Below are positions 56,447-64,000 of a stretch of DNA of 64,000 nt, piece after piece. Made by a program: the position numbers and the translations under genes. Positions within the stretch are counted from its first letter, which is position 1; each line of letters begins with the position of its first letter. Origin of the DNA: Pseudomonas sp. GV085 (GTDB taxonomy: Bacteria; Pseudomonadota; Gammaproteobacteria; Pseudomonadales; Pseudomonadaceae); the NCBI RefSeq assembly GCF_003050925.1, contig NZ_QAOV01000017.1, positions 50,969-114,968 of the forward strand, written 5' to 3'. The notes under the pieces are model-generated. The model saw nothing but the letters and a program-made list of their open reading frames with translations. It had not been told where the DNA came from and made no database searches.

Positions 56447-57889
56447 ATGCTGTCTTTCCTCACCGAACACCCATTGATCTGCGCCATGGCGCTGATCCTG
56501 ATTGACCTCGGGTTGTGGCGTTTAATCGGTGACAACCGCAACCCTTGGAAGCTTCTGTTGCGGGTCACGATTTTCGCGCTATACAGCCTTCTGCTGTTCA
56601 ACGAAGGCCTGAACCCGATGGAGCCGCCGCCCTGGGCCGACAATGTACCGTTGCACCTGGCCGCCACCGGATTGCAGATCGGCTGGTGGTTGTTCGGCGC
56701 GCGGATGCTGACGGTGCTGATCGGCGCGGTGATGATGCAACGGGTCGGGCATACCGGGCGATTGCTTCAGGATCTGCTCGGTGCGGTGATTTTCCTGATC
56801 GCGATCATTGCCGCCCTGGCCTATGTACTCGATCTGCCGGTCAAGGGCGTGCTGGCGACGTCCGGTGCGTTGGCGATCATTGTCGGCCTGGCCTTGCAAA
56901 GTACCCTCAGTGACGTGTTTTCCGGGATCGTCCTGAACACCACCAAACCCTACCAACTGGATGACTACATCTCCATAGACGGCATGGAAGGCCGGGTCAC
57001 CGACATCGACTGGCGTGCCACGCGCCTGCAGACCTCCCAGGGTTGCATGGCGGTCATACCCAACTCCCTGGCCGCCAAGGCCAAGATCATCAATTTCAGT
57101 CGGCCCAGCGACATGTTCGGCATTTCCGTCTCGCTGGAAGTGAGCCCCCACGCGCGACCGAACACGGTGATCGAAGCCCTGGAGCGGGCCATGCAGGGCT
57201 GCCGCTTTCTGCTGGAGACACCGTCGCCGAATGTCGGCATGAAATGCGCCAGCAACACCGGAGTGGTCTATGAAATCAACGGGTTTGTCGCGTCGATGGA
57301 CGAGAAGCGTTCGGTGCGCAATCAACTGTTCGACCTGGCCTACCGGCACTTGCAGGCGTCCGGCGTCAACCTGCTGTCGAGCGTGGAACCCAATCCGCCG
57401 GGCAACCTGTCGCGGCCCCGGGCGTTGCTCGACAGCTCGCCGATTTTCTCCACCTTGCGCCAGGAAGAGAAAGACACCTTCAGCCAGAACATGATGTTGC
57501 AATCGTTCCGCGCCGGGGAAACGATCCTGGAGGCGGGGGAGGTCAGCGATCACCTGTTCATCATCGAGTCCGGGGTGGTCACGGTGACGCTGACCCGGCA
57601 CGGCGCGCCTTTCGAGTCCGGGCGCATGGGGCCGGGGGAAGTGATCGGCGAGGCCGGTATTCTGGCCGACAGTTCGGTGCCGGCGCGGTTCACCGCCAAG
57701 ACCTTCTGTGCCCTGTACCGCATCGAAAAGGCATACCTCAAGCCGTGCCTGGATGCCCGCCACGACATCAACGATGCGATGCAGACCTTGCTCGATTACC
57801 GGCTGCTCAAAGCGAAAACCCTGACTCAGGACCTGCCGGTGACAGTGGAGAAGAAGGGCTTTCTGCGGTGGTTGCGCAATCGGGTTTGA
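56447..57889 (+). CDS. Mechanosensitive channel (MscS) fused to a cyclic-nucleotide-binding domain
   Basis: A 480-residue membrane protein: N-terminal transmembrane helices (to about residue 145), the MscS pore helix and beta domain (GVLATSGALAIIVGLALQ, IDGMEGRVTDIDWRATRLQT), then a cNMP-binding domain from about residue 340 (RAGETILEAGEVSDHLFIIESG, GPGEVIGEAGILA). The PBC arginine that contacts phosphate may lie in SSVPARFTAK. The fusion suggests gating by a cyclic nucleotide. Start 56447 is chosen because GGAG lies eight bases upstream. An open frame continues further but without a ribosome-binding site. Confidence 0.92.
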   Translation: MLSFLTEHPLICAMALILIDLGLWRLIGDNRNPWKLLLRVTIFALYSLLLFNEGLNPMEPPPWADNVPLHLAATGLQIGWWLFGARMLTVLIGAVMMQRVGHTGRLLQDLLGAVIFLIAIIAALAYVLDLPVKGVLATSGALAIIVGLALQSTLSDVFSGIVLNTTKPYQLDDYISIDGMEGRVTDIDWRATRLQTSQGCMAVIPNSLAAKAKIINFSRPSDMFGISVSLEVSPHARPNTVIEALERAMQGCRFLLETPSPNVGMKCASNTGVVYEINGFVASMDEKRSVRNQLFDLAYRHLQASGVNLLSSVEPNPPGNLSRPRALLDSSPIFSTLRQEEKDTFSQNMMLQSFRAGETILEAGEVSDHLFIIESGVVTVTLTRHGAPFESGRMGPGEVIGEAGILADSSVPARFTAKTFCALYRIEKAYLKPCLDARHDINDAMQTLLDYRLLKAKTLTQDLPVTVEKKGFLRWLRNRV

Positions 57890-57904
57890 ATGGCCGCTAC
57901 GCGG

Positions 57905-57985
57905 ATCGTCGGATCGCCGCCCGGAGTCGGCTTGGCCCCACATTTGAGCGCATTTCCCTGTGGGAGCAAGCTTGCTCGCGATGAC
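57905..57985. repeat. Diverged REP pair
   Basis: The right half CCTGTGGGAGCAAGCTTGCTC is a normal REP. The left half (GATCGTCGGATCGCCGCCCG) is the expanded variant also seen at 32151 and 48059, ending GGCCCCACA. Confidence 0.7.
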
Positions 57986-58126
57986 GGCAGTGAACTCACC
58001 AAAAGTGAAGAGCGAAACCCATCACACCCGCGCCAATGGCCTACTCGACTTCTGGAAAATTGGCTATTTGTGTAACCAAGCCGCGGGACTAACGTAGCGA
58101 CACACCCACTTGCCCTGGAGCACGCC

Positions 58127-58567
58127 ATGCAACCCCGTATCGATTTCTACACCGCGTCCCCTGACGCCCTCAAAGCGATGATCGCTTTGGAAACAGCGGT
58201 GTCGAAACTGCCGCTGGAAAAAAACCTGATCGAGCTGGTCAAGCTGCGCACCTCGCAAATCAACGGCTGCGCCTTCTGCCTGGACATGCACAGCGCCGAT
58301 GCGCGCAAGGGCGGTGAGTCCGAGCGTCGCCTGGCCACATTGTCGGCCTGGCGCGAAACACCGTTCTTCACCGAACGTGAACGCGCCGCACTGGCCTGGA
58401 CCGAATCCCTGACCCTGATCAGCCAGACCCATGCCCCCGACGAAGACTATGAACTGGCTACCGCCCAGTTCGATGCCAGGGAAATGGTCGACCTGACTGT
58501 CGCCATCACCACCATCAACGCCTGGAATCGCCTGGCCATCGGCTTCCGCAAAATGCCTCAGGCCTGA
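58127..58567 (+). CDS. Carboxymuconolactone decarboxylase/AhpD-like protein
   Basis: A 146-residue alkylhydroperoxidase-like protein: LIELVKLRTSQINGCAFCLDMH holds the CxxC and following His of the AhpD core, suggesting thiol-based peroxidase or related redox activity. No decarboxylase role is implied by the family name. It ends 12 bases from the convergent emrB-like gene. Confidence 0.9.
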   Translation: MQPRIDFYTASPDALKAMIALETAVSKLPLEKNLIELVKLRTSQINGCAFCLDMHSADARKGGESERRLATLSAWRETPFFTERERAALAWTESLTLISQTHAPDEDYELATAQFDAREMVDLTVAITTINAWNRLAIGFRKMPQA

Positions 58568-58579
58568 CCCGCACAAGCA

Positions 58580-60172
58580 TCAATGCGCATCGGCGCTCGG
58601 CGCGGCCGGTGGTTGCACCTTGCGCATCAAGGGCACCATCGCCGTGGCGATGACGAAGCACACTCCGATCATCAGAAATGCGTCGCCATAGGTTTGCGTC
58701 TGGGCTTCGCGGTAGGTCAGCAACCAGAGTTGATGCAGGCTGGCGGTGACCCCGGCGTCACCGCTCTGGCCGAGGGCGGCGAAGTTGTTGCCGACCTGGG
58801 ACAGCCATTGGTTGAGCGCCTCGTTGGTGCTGTTGAGGTGCTCCGCCAGCCGGGTGAAATGCAGGTTGGTGCGGTCATTGAGAATGGTCGCACACGCGGC
58901 GATGCCGATAGCCCCGCCCAGGTTGCGCATCAGGTTGAACAACCCCGACGCATGTTTGAGCCGCGCCGGCGCCAGGCCACCGAGGGTCAGCGTCACCGCG
59001 GGCGGTACCGCCAGTTGCTGAGCAATCCCGCGCAAGGCTTGCGGCAGCATCAGTTCCCTGGCCCCCCAGTCATGGGTGATCGGGCTGAAATCCCACATCG
59101 ACAAGGCGAACAGCCCCAGGCCGGTCATCATGATCCAGCGCAGATCGACGCGGTTGGCCAGAAAGGCATACAACGGAATCGCCATGATCTGGAACACCCC
59201 GGTGGAGAAAACCGCCAGACCAATGTCCAGCGCACCGTAGCCCCGCACCCGGCCGAGAAACAGCGGCGTCAGGTAAATCGTGGCGAACAGGCCGATGCCG
59301 GTGACGAACGAGAAGAAGCAGCCAAGGGCAAAGTTGCGATCCTTCAAGGCACGCAGATCGACGATCGGATTGGCCACGTGCAAGGTTCGGCCGATGAACG
59401 CCAGGCCGGCCAGGCCGCTGATCCACGCGGTGGTCAGGATCGTACGGTCGCTGAACCAGTTCCAGCGCGGCCCTTCTTCCAGGGTGTATTCCAGGCAGCC
59501 GAGGAACAGCGCCAGAAACACCATGCACAAGTAATCCGCACCTTTGAGCAGCGACAGTTCCGGCTGGTCGATTTTCACCAGCATCGGCACGGCCACGGCG
59601 ACAAAGATGCCGGGGACCAGGTTGATGTAGAACAGCCAGTGCCAGGACGATATGTCAGTGATCCAGCCACCGATCACCGGCCCCAGGGTCGGTGCCAATG
59701 AGGCCACCGCGCCGATGGTCGCGGCGGCGATCACCCGTTGCTTGCCGGTGAAGAACACGAACGCGGTGGTGAACACCATCGGGATCATCGAGCCGCCCAG
59801 AAACCCTTGCAGGGCACGAAAGGCGATCATGCTCTGGATGTTCCAGGCCGCGCCGCACAGCAGGCTGGTCAGGGTGAAGCCCACCGCCGACGCGCAGAAC
59901 AGCCAGCGCGTCGAGAACACCCGGGACAGCCAGCCCGACAGCGGGATCACGATGATTTCGGCGATCAGGTAACTGGTTTGCACCCACGCGGTTTCGTCAG
60001 TGCCGGCAGAGAGCCCGCCGCCGATGTCACGCAACGAAGCCGAGACAATCTGGATATCCAGCAGCGCAATGAACATGCCGATGCACATGCTGGCAAAGGC
60101 GAAGACCTTGGTCGCCGTCGCCATGTTCGCGGCATTGAACGGTTGCGCCGGGGCGGCGAGGGCTTGGCTCAT
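58580..60172 (-). CDS. EmrB-type (DHA2) MFS drug efflux transporter
   Basis: A 530-residue major-facilitator protein with about 14 transmembrane helices. The early helices contain LLDIQIVSASLRDIG (motif D1) and motif A-like GWLSRVFSTRWLF; motif C-like GPVIGGWITD follows. It works with the adaptor encoded upstream to form a tripartite drug/acid extrusion pump. The start overlaps the stop of the adaptor gene (ATGA). Confidence 0.93.
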   Translation of the reverse strand: MSQALAAPAQPFNAANMATATKVFAFASMCIGMFIALLDIQIVSASLRDIGGGLSAGTDETAWVQTSYLIAEIIVIPLSGWLSRVFSTRWLFCASAVGFTLTSLLCGAAWNIQSMIAFRALQGFLGGSMIPMVFTTAFVFFTGKQRVIAAATIGAVASLAPTLGPVIGGWITDISSWHWLFYINLVPGIFVAVAVPMLVKIDQPELSLLKGADYLCMVFLALFLGCLEYTLEEGPRWNWFSDRTILTTAWISGLAGLAFIGRTLHVANPIVDLRALKDRNFALGCFFSFVTGIGLFATIYLTPLFLGRVRGYGALDIGLAVFSTGVFQIMAIPLYAFLANRVDLRWIMMTGLGLFALSMWDFSPITHDWGARELMLPQALRGIAQQLAVPPAVTLTLGGLAPARLKHASGLFNLMRNLGGAIGIAACATILNDRTNLHFTRLAEHLNSTNEALNQWLSQVGNNFAALGQSGDAGVTASLHQLWLLTYREAQTQTYGDAFLMIGVCFVIATAMVPLMRKVQPPAAPSADAH

Positions 60173-61290
60173 GGCGCGCTGGCCACGGCTGGCGCCTCAG
60201 GCTCCTTGCGCGTGTCCACTTCAGCGGTCACCGACAACCCCGGACGCAGGTGGCCGAGTACGCTGTCGGCCGGATCGAGGTGAATACGCACCGGCACCCG
60301 CTGCACGATCTTGGTGAAGTTGCCGGTGGCGTTTTCCGGTGGCAACACACTGAATTGCGAACCGCTGGCGGGGGCGAGGCTGTCCAGGTGACCGTGGAAC
60401 GCCTGACCCGACAGCACGTCGGCATGGATCACCACCCGCTGCCCCGGCACCATGTGCGCCAGTTGGTCTTCCTTGAAGTTGGCATCGACCCACAATCCGC
60501 TGGACGGCACCACCGAGAGCAATTGCGAGCCAGCCTGGGCATAGGCGCCAACCCGGGCCCGGCGATTGCCGATCACTCCATCGACCGGCGCCTTCAGTTC
60601 GGTGTAGCCGACATTCAATTGCGCCAGGTCGCGCTCGGCCCTGGCCTGGATCAAGGCGGCCCGGGCCTGTTGTTTCTGGGTGTCGATCACATTCAACTGG
60701 CGCTGCGCGGCCAGCAGTTCAGCCTGGGCGCGGTTGCTTTGGGCCTGGGCCGTCTTGAACGTGGCGTTGGCCCGCTGGGCGCTTTCCACCGAGACGGCGT
60801 TGGTGGTCACCAGTTTTTTGTAGCGGGCATCGTCATCCCGGGAGCGGGTGGCCTCGGCGCCGGCAGCATCGATGCCGGCGCGGGCCTGGCCGATGACGGC
60901 CTGTTGCAGTTGCTCGGTGGCGTCGAGGTTGGCGAGCAGGGCTTCTTCGGCGGCCACCGCGCCTTCGGCCTTGGCCAGGTTGGCCCGGTAGTCGCGGGAA
61001 TCGAGACGGATCAGCACGTCGCCGGCCTTGACCTTCTGGTTGTCGGCCACCAGCACTTCGTCGATGTAGCCCGCCACTTTCGGCCCGATCACCGTTACGT
61101 CGCCACCGATGTAGGCGTCGTCGGTTTCCTCGATGAAGCGGCCGGCACTCCACCAATGCACGCCATACACACCGGCCAGTACCAGTGCTGCGATCCCCAC
61201 GGCGGGCAAGAGCAGGCGTTTGAGCAGGGGAGGTTTGGCGGCAGTCACCGGGGCAGCCAGGTCGTGTTCAACGGTGGACATGCTGGTCAT
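60169..61290 (-). CDS. EmrA-type membrane-fusion adaptor
   Basis: A 373-residue HlyD-family protein: one N-terminal transmembrane segment (LLLPAVGIAALVLAGVYGVHWW), biotinyl-lipoyl halves (IGPKVAGYIDEVLVADNQKVKAG and ELKAPVDGVIGNRRARVGAY) flanking a coiled-coil hairpin, and a C-terminal barrel. It overlaps the MFS gene by four bases. No repressor gene of the MarR or TetR type is adjacent within the window. Confidence 0.93.
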   Translation of the reverse strand: MTSMSTVEHDLAAPVTAAKPPLLKRLLLPAVGIAALVLAGVYGVHWWSAGRFIEETDDAYIGGDVTVIGPKVAGYIDEVLVADNQKVKAGDVLIRLDSRDYRANLAKAEGAVAAEEALLANLDATEQLQQAVIGQARAGIDAAGAEATRSRDDDARYKKLVTTNAVSVESAQRANATFKTAQAQSNRAQAELLAAQRQLNVIDTQKQQARAALIQARAERDLAQLNVGYTELKAPVDGVIGNRRARVGAYAQAGSQLLSVVPSSGLWVDANFKEDQLAHMVPGQRVVIHADVLSGQAFHGHLDSLAPASGSQFSVLPPENATGNFTKIVQRVPVRIHLDPADSVLGHLRPGLSVTAEVDTRKEPEAPAVASAP

Positions 61291-61330
61291 GGAGGATTAC
61301 CTGTTGGAGCGGAGGTTAATTATGATACTC

Positions 61331-61351
61331 GTAATATGACGCATGTAATAT
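61331..61351. promoter_or_regulatory. Direct repeat GTAATAT in the emrA-like promoter
   Basis: GTAATAT at 61331-61337 and 61345-61351. On the minus strand TTGCCA and, 17 bases on, CATATT form a plausible promoter overlapping these repeats. A repressor operator is possible; the evidence is weak. Confidence 0.3.
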
Positions 61352-61435
61352 TTTGTGGCAAATGCTTTTTGCTGCCGATCGTCAGGTCGTTTGATAAGTG
61401 GAAATGAAAGAAGATTTTGTGTGCGCTGGAGGACC

Positions 61436-61527
61436 CTGTGGGAGCGAGCCTGCTCGCGATAGCAGTGTGTCAGGCAACATCTTTGCCGACTGAACGGCCG
61501 CAATCGCGAGCAGGCTCGCTCCCACAT
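61436..61527. repeat. REPIN
   Basis: CCTGTGGGAGCGAGCCTGCTC on the left, GAGCAGGCTCGCTCCCACA on the right, between the emrA-like gene and the thiolase terminator. Confidence 0.9.
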
Positions 61528-61540
61528 AGAATCGGGAATG

Positions 61541-61578
61541 AAAAAGGCCGGTGATCTGCGCGATCACCGGCCTTTTTT
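61541..61578. terminator. Rho-independent terminator after the thiolase gene
   Basis: AAAAAGGCCGGTGATC pairs with GATCACCGGCCTTTTTT around a TGCGC loop. A-run and T-run flank both sides, so it works for the minus-strand thiolase operon (12 bases after its stop) and possibly in both directions. Confidence 0.9.
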
Positions 61579-61589
61579 GCAGCTATGGC

Positions 61590-62771
61590 TTAAACGCGTT
61601 CGAAAATCGCCGCAATCCCCTGACCACCACCGATGCACATGGTCACCAGCGCGTAACGGCCGCCGGTGCGGTGCAGTTCGTGGATGGCCTTGGTGGCGAT
61701 GATTGCGCCGGTCGCGCCCACCGGGTGGCCCAGGGCGATGCCCGAACCGTTCGGGTTGACCTTGGCCGGGTCGAGGTCCAGTTCCTGGCTGACGGCGCAG
61801 GCCTGGGCGGCGAAGGCGATGTTGGCTTCGATCACGTCCAGGTCGGCGACGGTCAGGCCGGCGCGCTTGAGCGCCAGGCGGGTGGCCGGGATCGGGCCCA
61901 GGCCCATGAATTCCGGTTCGACGCCAGCGTGGGCGTAGCTGACCAGGCGGGCGAGGGGTTTCAGGTTGTTGGCCTGGACCGCGTTGCCACTGGCCATGAC
62001 CAGTGCCGCTGCACCGTCGTTGAGGCCCGAGGCGTTGCCGGCGGTGACCGAGCCGTCCTTCTTGAACGCAGGCTTCATCGCCGCCAGTTGTTCCAGGGAC
62101 GTGGCGCGCGGATGTTCGTCGACGCTGAACAGTTTGACGCCTTTGCGATCCTGGATTTCCACGGTCGCGATCTGCTCGCTGAAGTAGCCGTTGGCAATCG
62201 CGTGGGCCGCGCGTTGCTGGTCTTCGAAAGCCAGGGCGTCCTGCATTTCGCGTGTGATGCCGTTGCGCGTGGCGACGTTCTCGGCGGTGATGCCCATGTG
62301 GATGCCATGGAAGGGGTCATGCAGGATGCCGAGCATGTAGTCGATGACCTGGGCGTTGCCCATGCGCGAACCCCAACGGGCGGCCGGCATCAGGTACGGA
62401 CCGCGGCTCATGGATTCGGCACCGGCGCCGACGACGATGTCGGCATCGCCGAGCATCAGGGTCTGGGCGGCGTTGATGATCGCTTGCAGGCCTGAACCGC
62501 ACAGGCGGTTGACGTTGTAGGCCGGGGTTTCCTTCGGGATGCCGGCGTTCATCGCCGCGACGCGGGAGATGTAGGCGTCGCGGGTTTCGGTCGGGATCAC
62601 GTTGCCCATCACCAGATGGCCAACGAGCGCCGGGTCCACGGCGGCTCGCTCGAGGGCGGCTTTCACGGCAGTGGTCGCGAGGTCGGCCAGTGGCACGTCC
62701 TTGAGCGAACCGCCGAACGTACCGATGGCGGTACGGGCGGCGCTGACGACGTAGATTTCCGGAGTGTTCAT
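61590..62771 (-). CDS. Acetyl-CoA acetyltransferase (thiolase)
   Basis: A 393-residue thiolase: acyl-accepting Cys in NVNRLCGSGLQA (~residue 90), His in IALGHPVGATGA (~350) and Cys in TMCIGGGQG (~380). The usual NEAF element reads EANIAFAAQA here, with Ile in place of Glu beside the catalytic Asn. It cleaves or forms beta-ketoacyl-CoA; its pairing with an enoyl-CoA hydratase gene points to beta-oxidation-type catabolism. Start 62771 overlaps the hydratase stop by ATGA; a longer open frame upstream overlaps that gene. Confidence 0.94.
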   Translation of the reverse strand: MNTPEIYVVSAARTAIGTFGGSLKDVPLADLATTAVKAALERAAVDPALVGHLVMGNVIPTETRDAYISRVAAMNAGIPKETPAYNVNRLCGSGLQAIINAAQTLMLGDADIVVGAGAESMSRGPYLMPAARWGSRMGNAQVIDYMLGILHDPFHGIHMGITAENVATRNGITREMQDALAFEDQQRAAHAIANGYFSEQIATVEIQDRKGVKLFSVDEHPRATSLEQLAAMKPAFKKDGSVTAGNASGLNDGAAALVMASGNAVQANNLKPLARLVSYAHAGVEPEFMGLGPIPATRLALKRAGLTVADLDVIEANIAFAAQACAVSQELDLDPAKVNPNGSGIALGHPVGATGAIIATKAIHELHRTGGRYALVTMCIGGGQGIAAIFERV

Positions 62772-63550
62772 GGCTGGTTTCCTTTCGGTGGATTCTTGTC
62801 TGTACTGCGATTGAGCAGGGCGTTCAAGGCGGCTTTCGCCTCGTCGGTGTTCAGGCGCTGAATGAACAGCGTGTTTTCTTCGCGCAGGGTCGCTTCCAGT
62901 TCGGCCAGGCAAGCCTGCTTCATCAATTGCCGGGACTGGCGCAAGGCTTGCTGGGGCATGGCCAGAAAGCGCTGGGCGATTTTTGTCGCCGCCGCCAGGC
63001 ATTGCTCGCCGTCATCGAAGGCTTCGTTGGCCAGGCCCCAGGCCACCGCTTCGTTGCCGTCCAGGCCGTTGCCCAACAGCAGCAGGCTCGCGGCACGGGC
63101 ATGGCCGAGGCGGCGTGGCAGCAACAGGCTGGCGCCGAACTCGGGGCACAGGCCGATGTTGACGAACGGCATGCGCAGCTTGGCGTTACGGGTGACCAGT
63201 ACCTGGTCGCAATGCAGCAGCAAGGTGGTGCCGATGCCGATGGCCGCCCCGCAGACTGCCGCGACCAGCGGTTTTTGCAGGCGCGTGACGACCTTCATCA
63301 GGTGGAACGCCGGGGCGTCCAGATGCGTCGGCGGGTGTTGGAGGAAATCCACCAGGTCATTGCCGCTGGTAAAGCAGGTCGGGCCGCCAGTGATGATGAC
63401 CACGCCGGTCTGCTCGTCTTCGTCGGCGGCCAGCAACAGCTCGGCCAGTTGCGTGTACATGGCGTTGTTCAGTGCATTGAGCTTGTCCGGACGGTCGATG
63501 GTCAGCGTCAACACGCCATCGCGTTGCTCGTGTTTGATCAGGTCGGTCAT
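62768..63550 (-). CDS. Enoyl-CoA hydratase/isomerase family protein
   Basis: A 260-residue crotonase-fold protein: oxyanion-hole segments CFTSGNDLVDF (~60-70) and CGAAIGIGTTLLLHCD (~100-115), with an acidic residue in CPEFGASLLLPRRLG (~E137), typical of the enoyl-CoA hydratase/isomerase group. First gene of a two-gene operon with the thiolase. The fatty- or amino-acid pathway served cannot be told from sequence. Confidence 0.93.
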   Translation of the reverse strand: MTDLIKHEQRDGVLTLTIDRPDKLNALNNAMYTQLAELLLAADEDEQTGVVIITGGPTCFTSGNDLVDFLQHPPTHLDAPAFHLMKVVTRLQKPLVAAVCGAAIGIGTTLLLHCDQVLVTRNAKLRMPFVNIGLCPEFGASLLLPRRLGHARAASLLLLGNGLDGNEAVAWGLANEAFDDGEQCLAAATKIAQRFLAMPQQALRQSRQLMKQACLAELEATLREENTLFIQRLNTDEAKAALNALLNRSTDKNPPKGNQP

Positions 63551-63684
63551 CGCAGGCTCTGCAGGGTCGGTTCAGGGCTGCCACTTTAAGCGCCGGACAA
63601 ACCCCGGATCTATGGCAAAACGGGTCAACTGCACTGCCGCTTTTTGCCATGCCGGCGAATCCACCGAATGCCCACGCCGCTCAG

Positions 63685-63864
63685 GTGGACGACAGCAATA
63701 CGCTCCGGCTGTACAACCGGGCGGATTACATCGGTGAAAAATCCACGGCCAGCCAGATGAACATCTCGTCGGAAACCGTGCGCAAGAACCTGTACCTGAA
63801 GCTGTAGGTGGGGGTGCAGTCGGAATTGTTTGCGCTGTTTATCGAGTGGTTGCGCAGGCATTGA
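63685..63864 (+). pseudogene. LuxR-type HTH remnant
   Basis: In one frame the plus strand reads like a decayed LuxR C-terminal domain: STASQMNISSETVRKNLYLKL, an in-frame stop (63805-63807), then VGVQSELFALFIEWLRRH and a second stop. It resembles the end of an HTH regulator (helix-turn-helix followed by the KLGV-SxSEL segment) with the first part missing. No start or ribosome-binding site is seen. Confidence 0.5.
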
Positions 63865-63948
63865 AAGTCAAAAGATCGTCCGAACGCGGCCCGAGCCTGC
63901 GGCAGCTCTTATCAAACAAAAAATAACCCATTGTTTTTGCTCTAAAAA

Positions 63949-64000
63949 TTATCCAGCCATCACCAACTGCATGCCCAGCTTGCGCGCCTTGTGTTCCAAG
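63949..64000 (-). CDS. 3' end of an unidentified gene leaving the window
   Basis: On the minus strand an open frame from the right edge reads LEHKARKLGMQLVMAG and stops at 63949-63951. Only 16 residues are visible, so the product cannot be named. Confidence 0.35.
   Translation of the reverse strand, partial: LEHKARKLGMQLVMAG

Noticed and set aside
22621..61527. Possible CRISPR array from the many near-identical short repeats
   Set aside because: The repeats are scattered singly or in inverted pairs between genes over 39 kb, not tandem with regular spacers; they are REP/REPIN elements, and no cas gene is present.

Overview
This window comes from a fluorescent Pseudomonas, most likely of the P. 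fluorescens species group. The evidence is the high-GC coding style, a nearly complete pyoverdine siderophore locus, five near-perfect PvdS-type promoters (TAAAT-N16-CGTT) and a dozen REP/REPIN palindromes of the TGTAGGAGCGAGC type typical of that group. No rRNA, tRNA, CRISPR array or insertion sequence was recognised.

Layout. Positions 1-21.5 kb hold a pyoverdine side-chain NRPS assembly line: the 3' end of one synthetase (E-C-A-T-C), a SyrP/TauD-like non-heme iron hydroxylase, a small synthetase (degenerate condensation/interface domain-A-T) and a 3934-residue terminal synthetase (C-A-T-E-C-A-T-C-A-T-TE). Binding-pocket residues read by eye give Lys, His, Thr (epimerised), Ser and N5-hydroxyornithine. 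With the hydroxylase this predicts ...Lys-OHHis-aThr-Ser-(c)OHOrn. An alpha/beta-hydrolase gene follows.

Positions 22.6-27.8 kb form an accessory block between the NRPS genes and fpvA. It contains a DUF6124-type small protein with a structured, apparently ribosome-binding-site-occluding leader, an AT-richer overlapping pair encoding an AAA ATPase and a TOPRIM-like protein (candidate anti-phage defence), a truncated SnoaL-like fragment, a small membrane protein, a glyoxalase-fold protein and a PaaI-type thioesterase.

Positions 27.9-44.7 kb hold the rest of the pyoverdine machinery: receptor fpvA, exporter pvdE, periplasmic maturation genes pvdO, pvdN, pvdM and pvdP, the recycling/efflux pump opmQ-pvdT-pvdR, an fpvI-like ECF sigma factor and ornithine hydroxylase pvdA. 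PvdA makes hydroxyornithine, the NRPSs build the acylated peptide, PvdE moves it to the periplasm, PvdM/N/O/P mature the chromophore and side chain, PvdRT-OpmQ exports it, and FpvA re-imports the iron complex and signals to the sigma factor.

Positions 45-64 kb look like ordinary chromosome. They include an mgtA-mgtC Mg2+ pair, a BvgS-like hybrid kinase with a LuxR-type response regulator and a degenerate receiver protein, a lysR/pirin/isochorismatase-fold cluster, a mechanosensitive channel fused to a cyclic-nucleotide-binding domain, an AhpD-like protein, an EmrAB-type pump, and a thiolase/enoyl-CoA hydratase pair. Two gene remnants are visible: an internally deleted dkgB and a LuxR HTH fragment.
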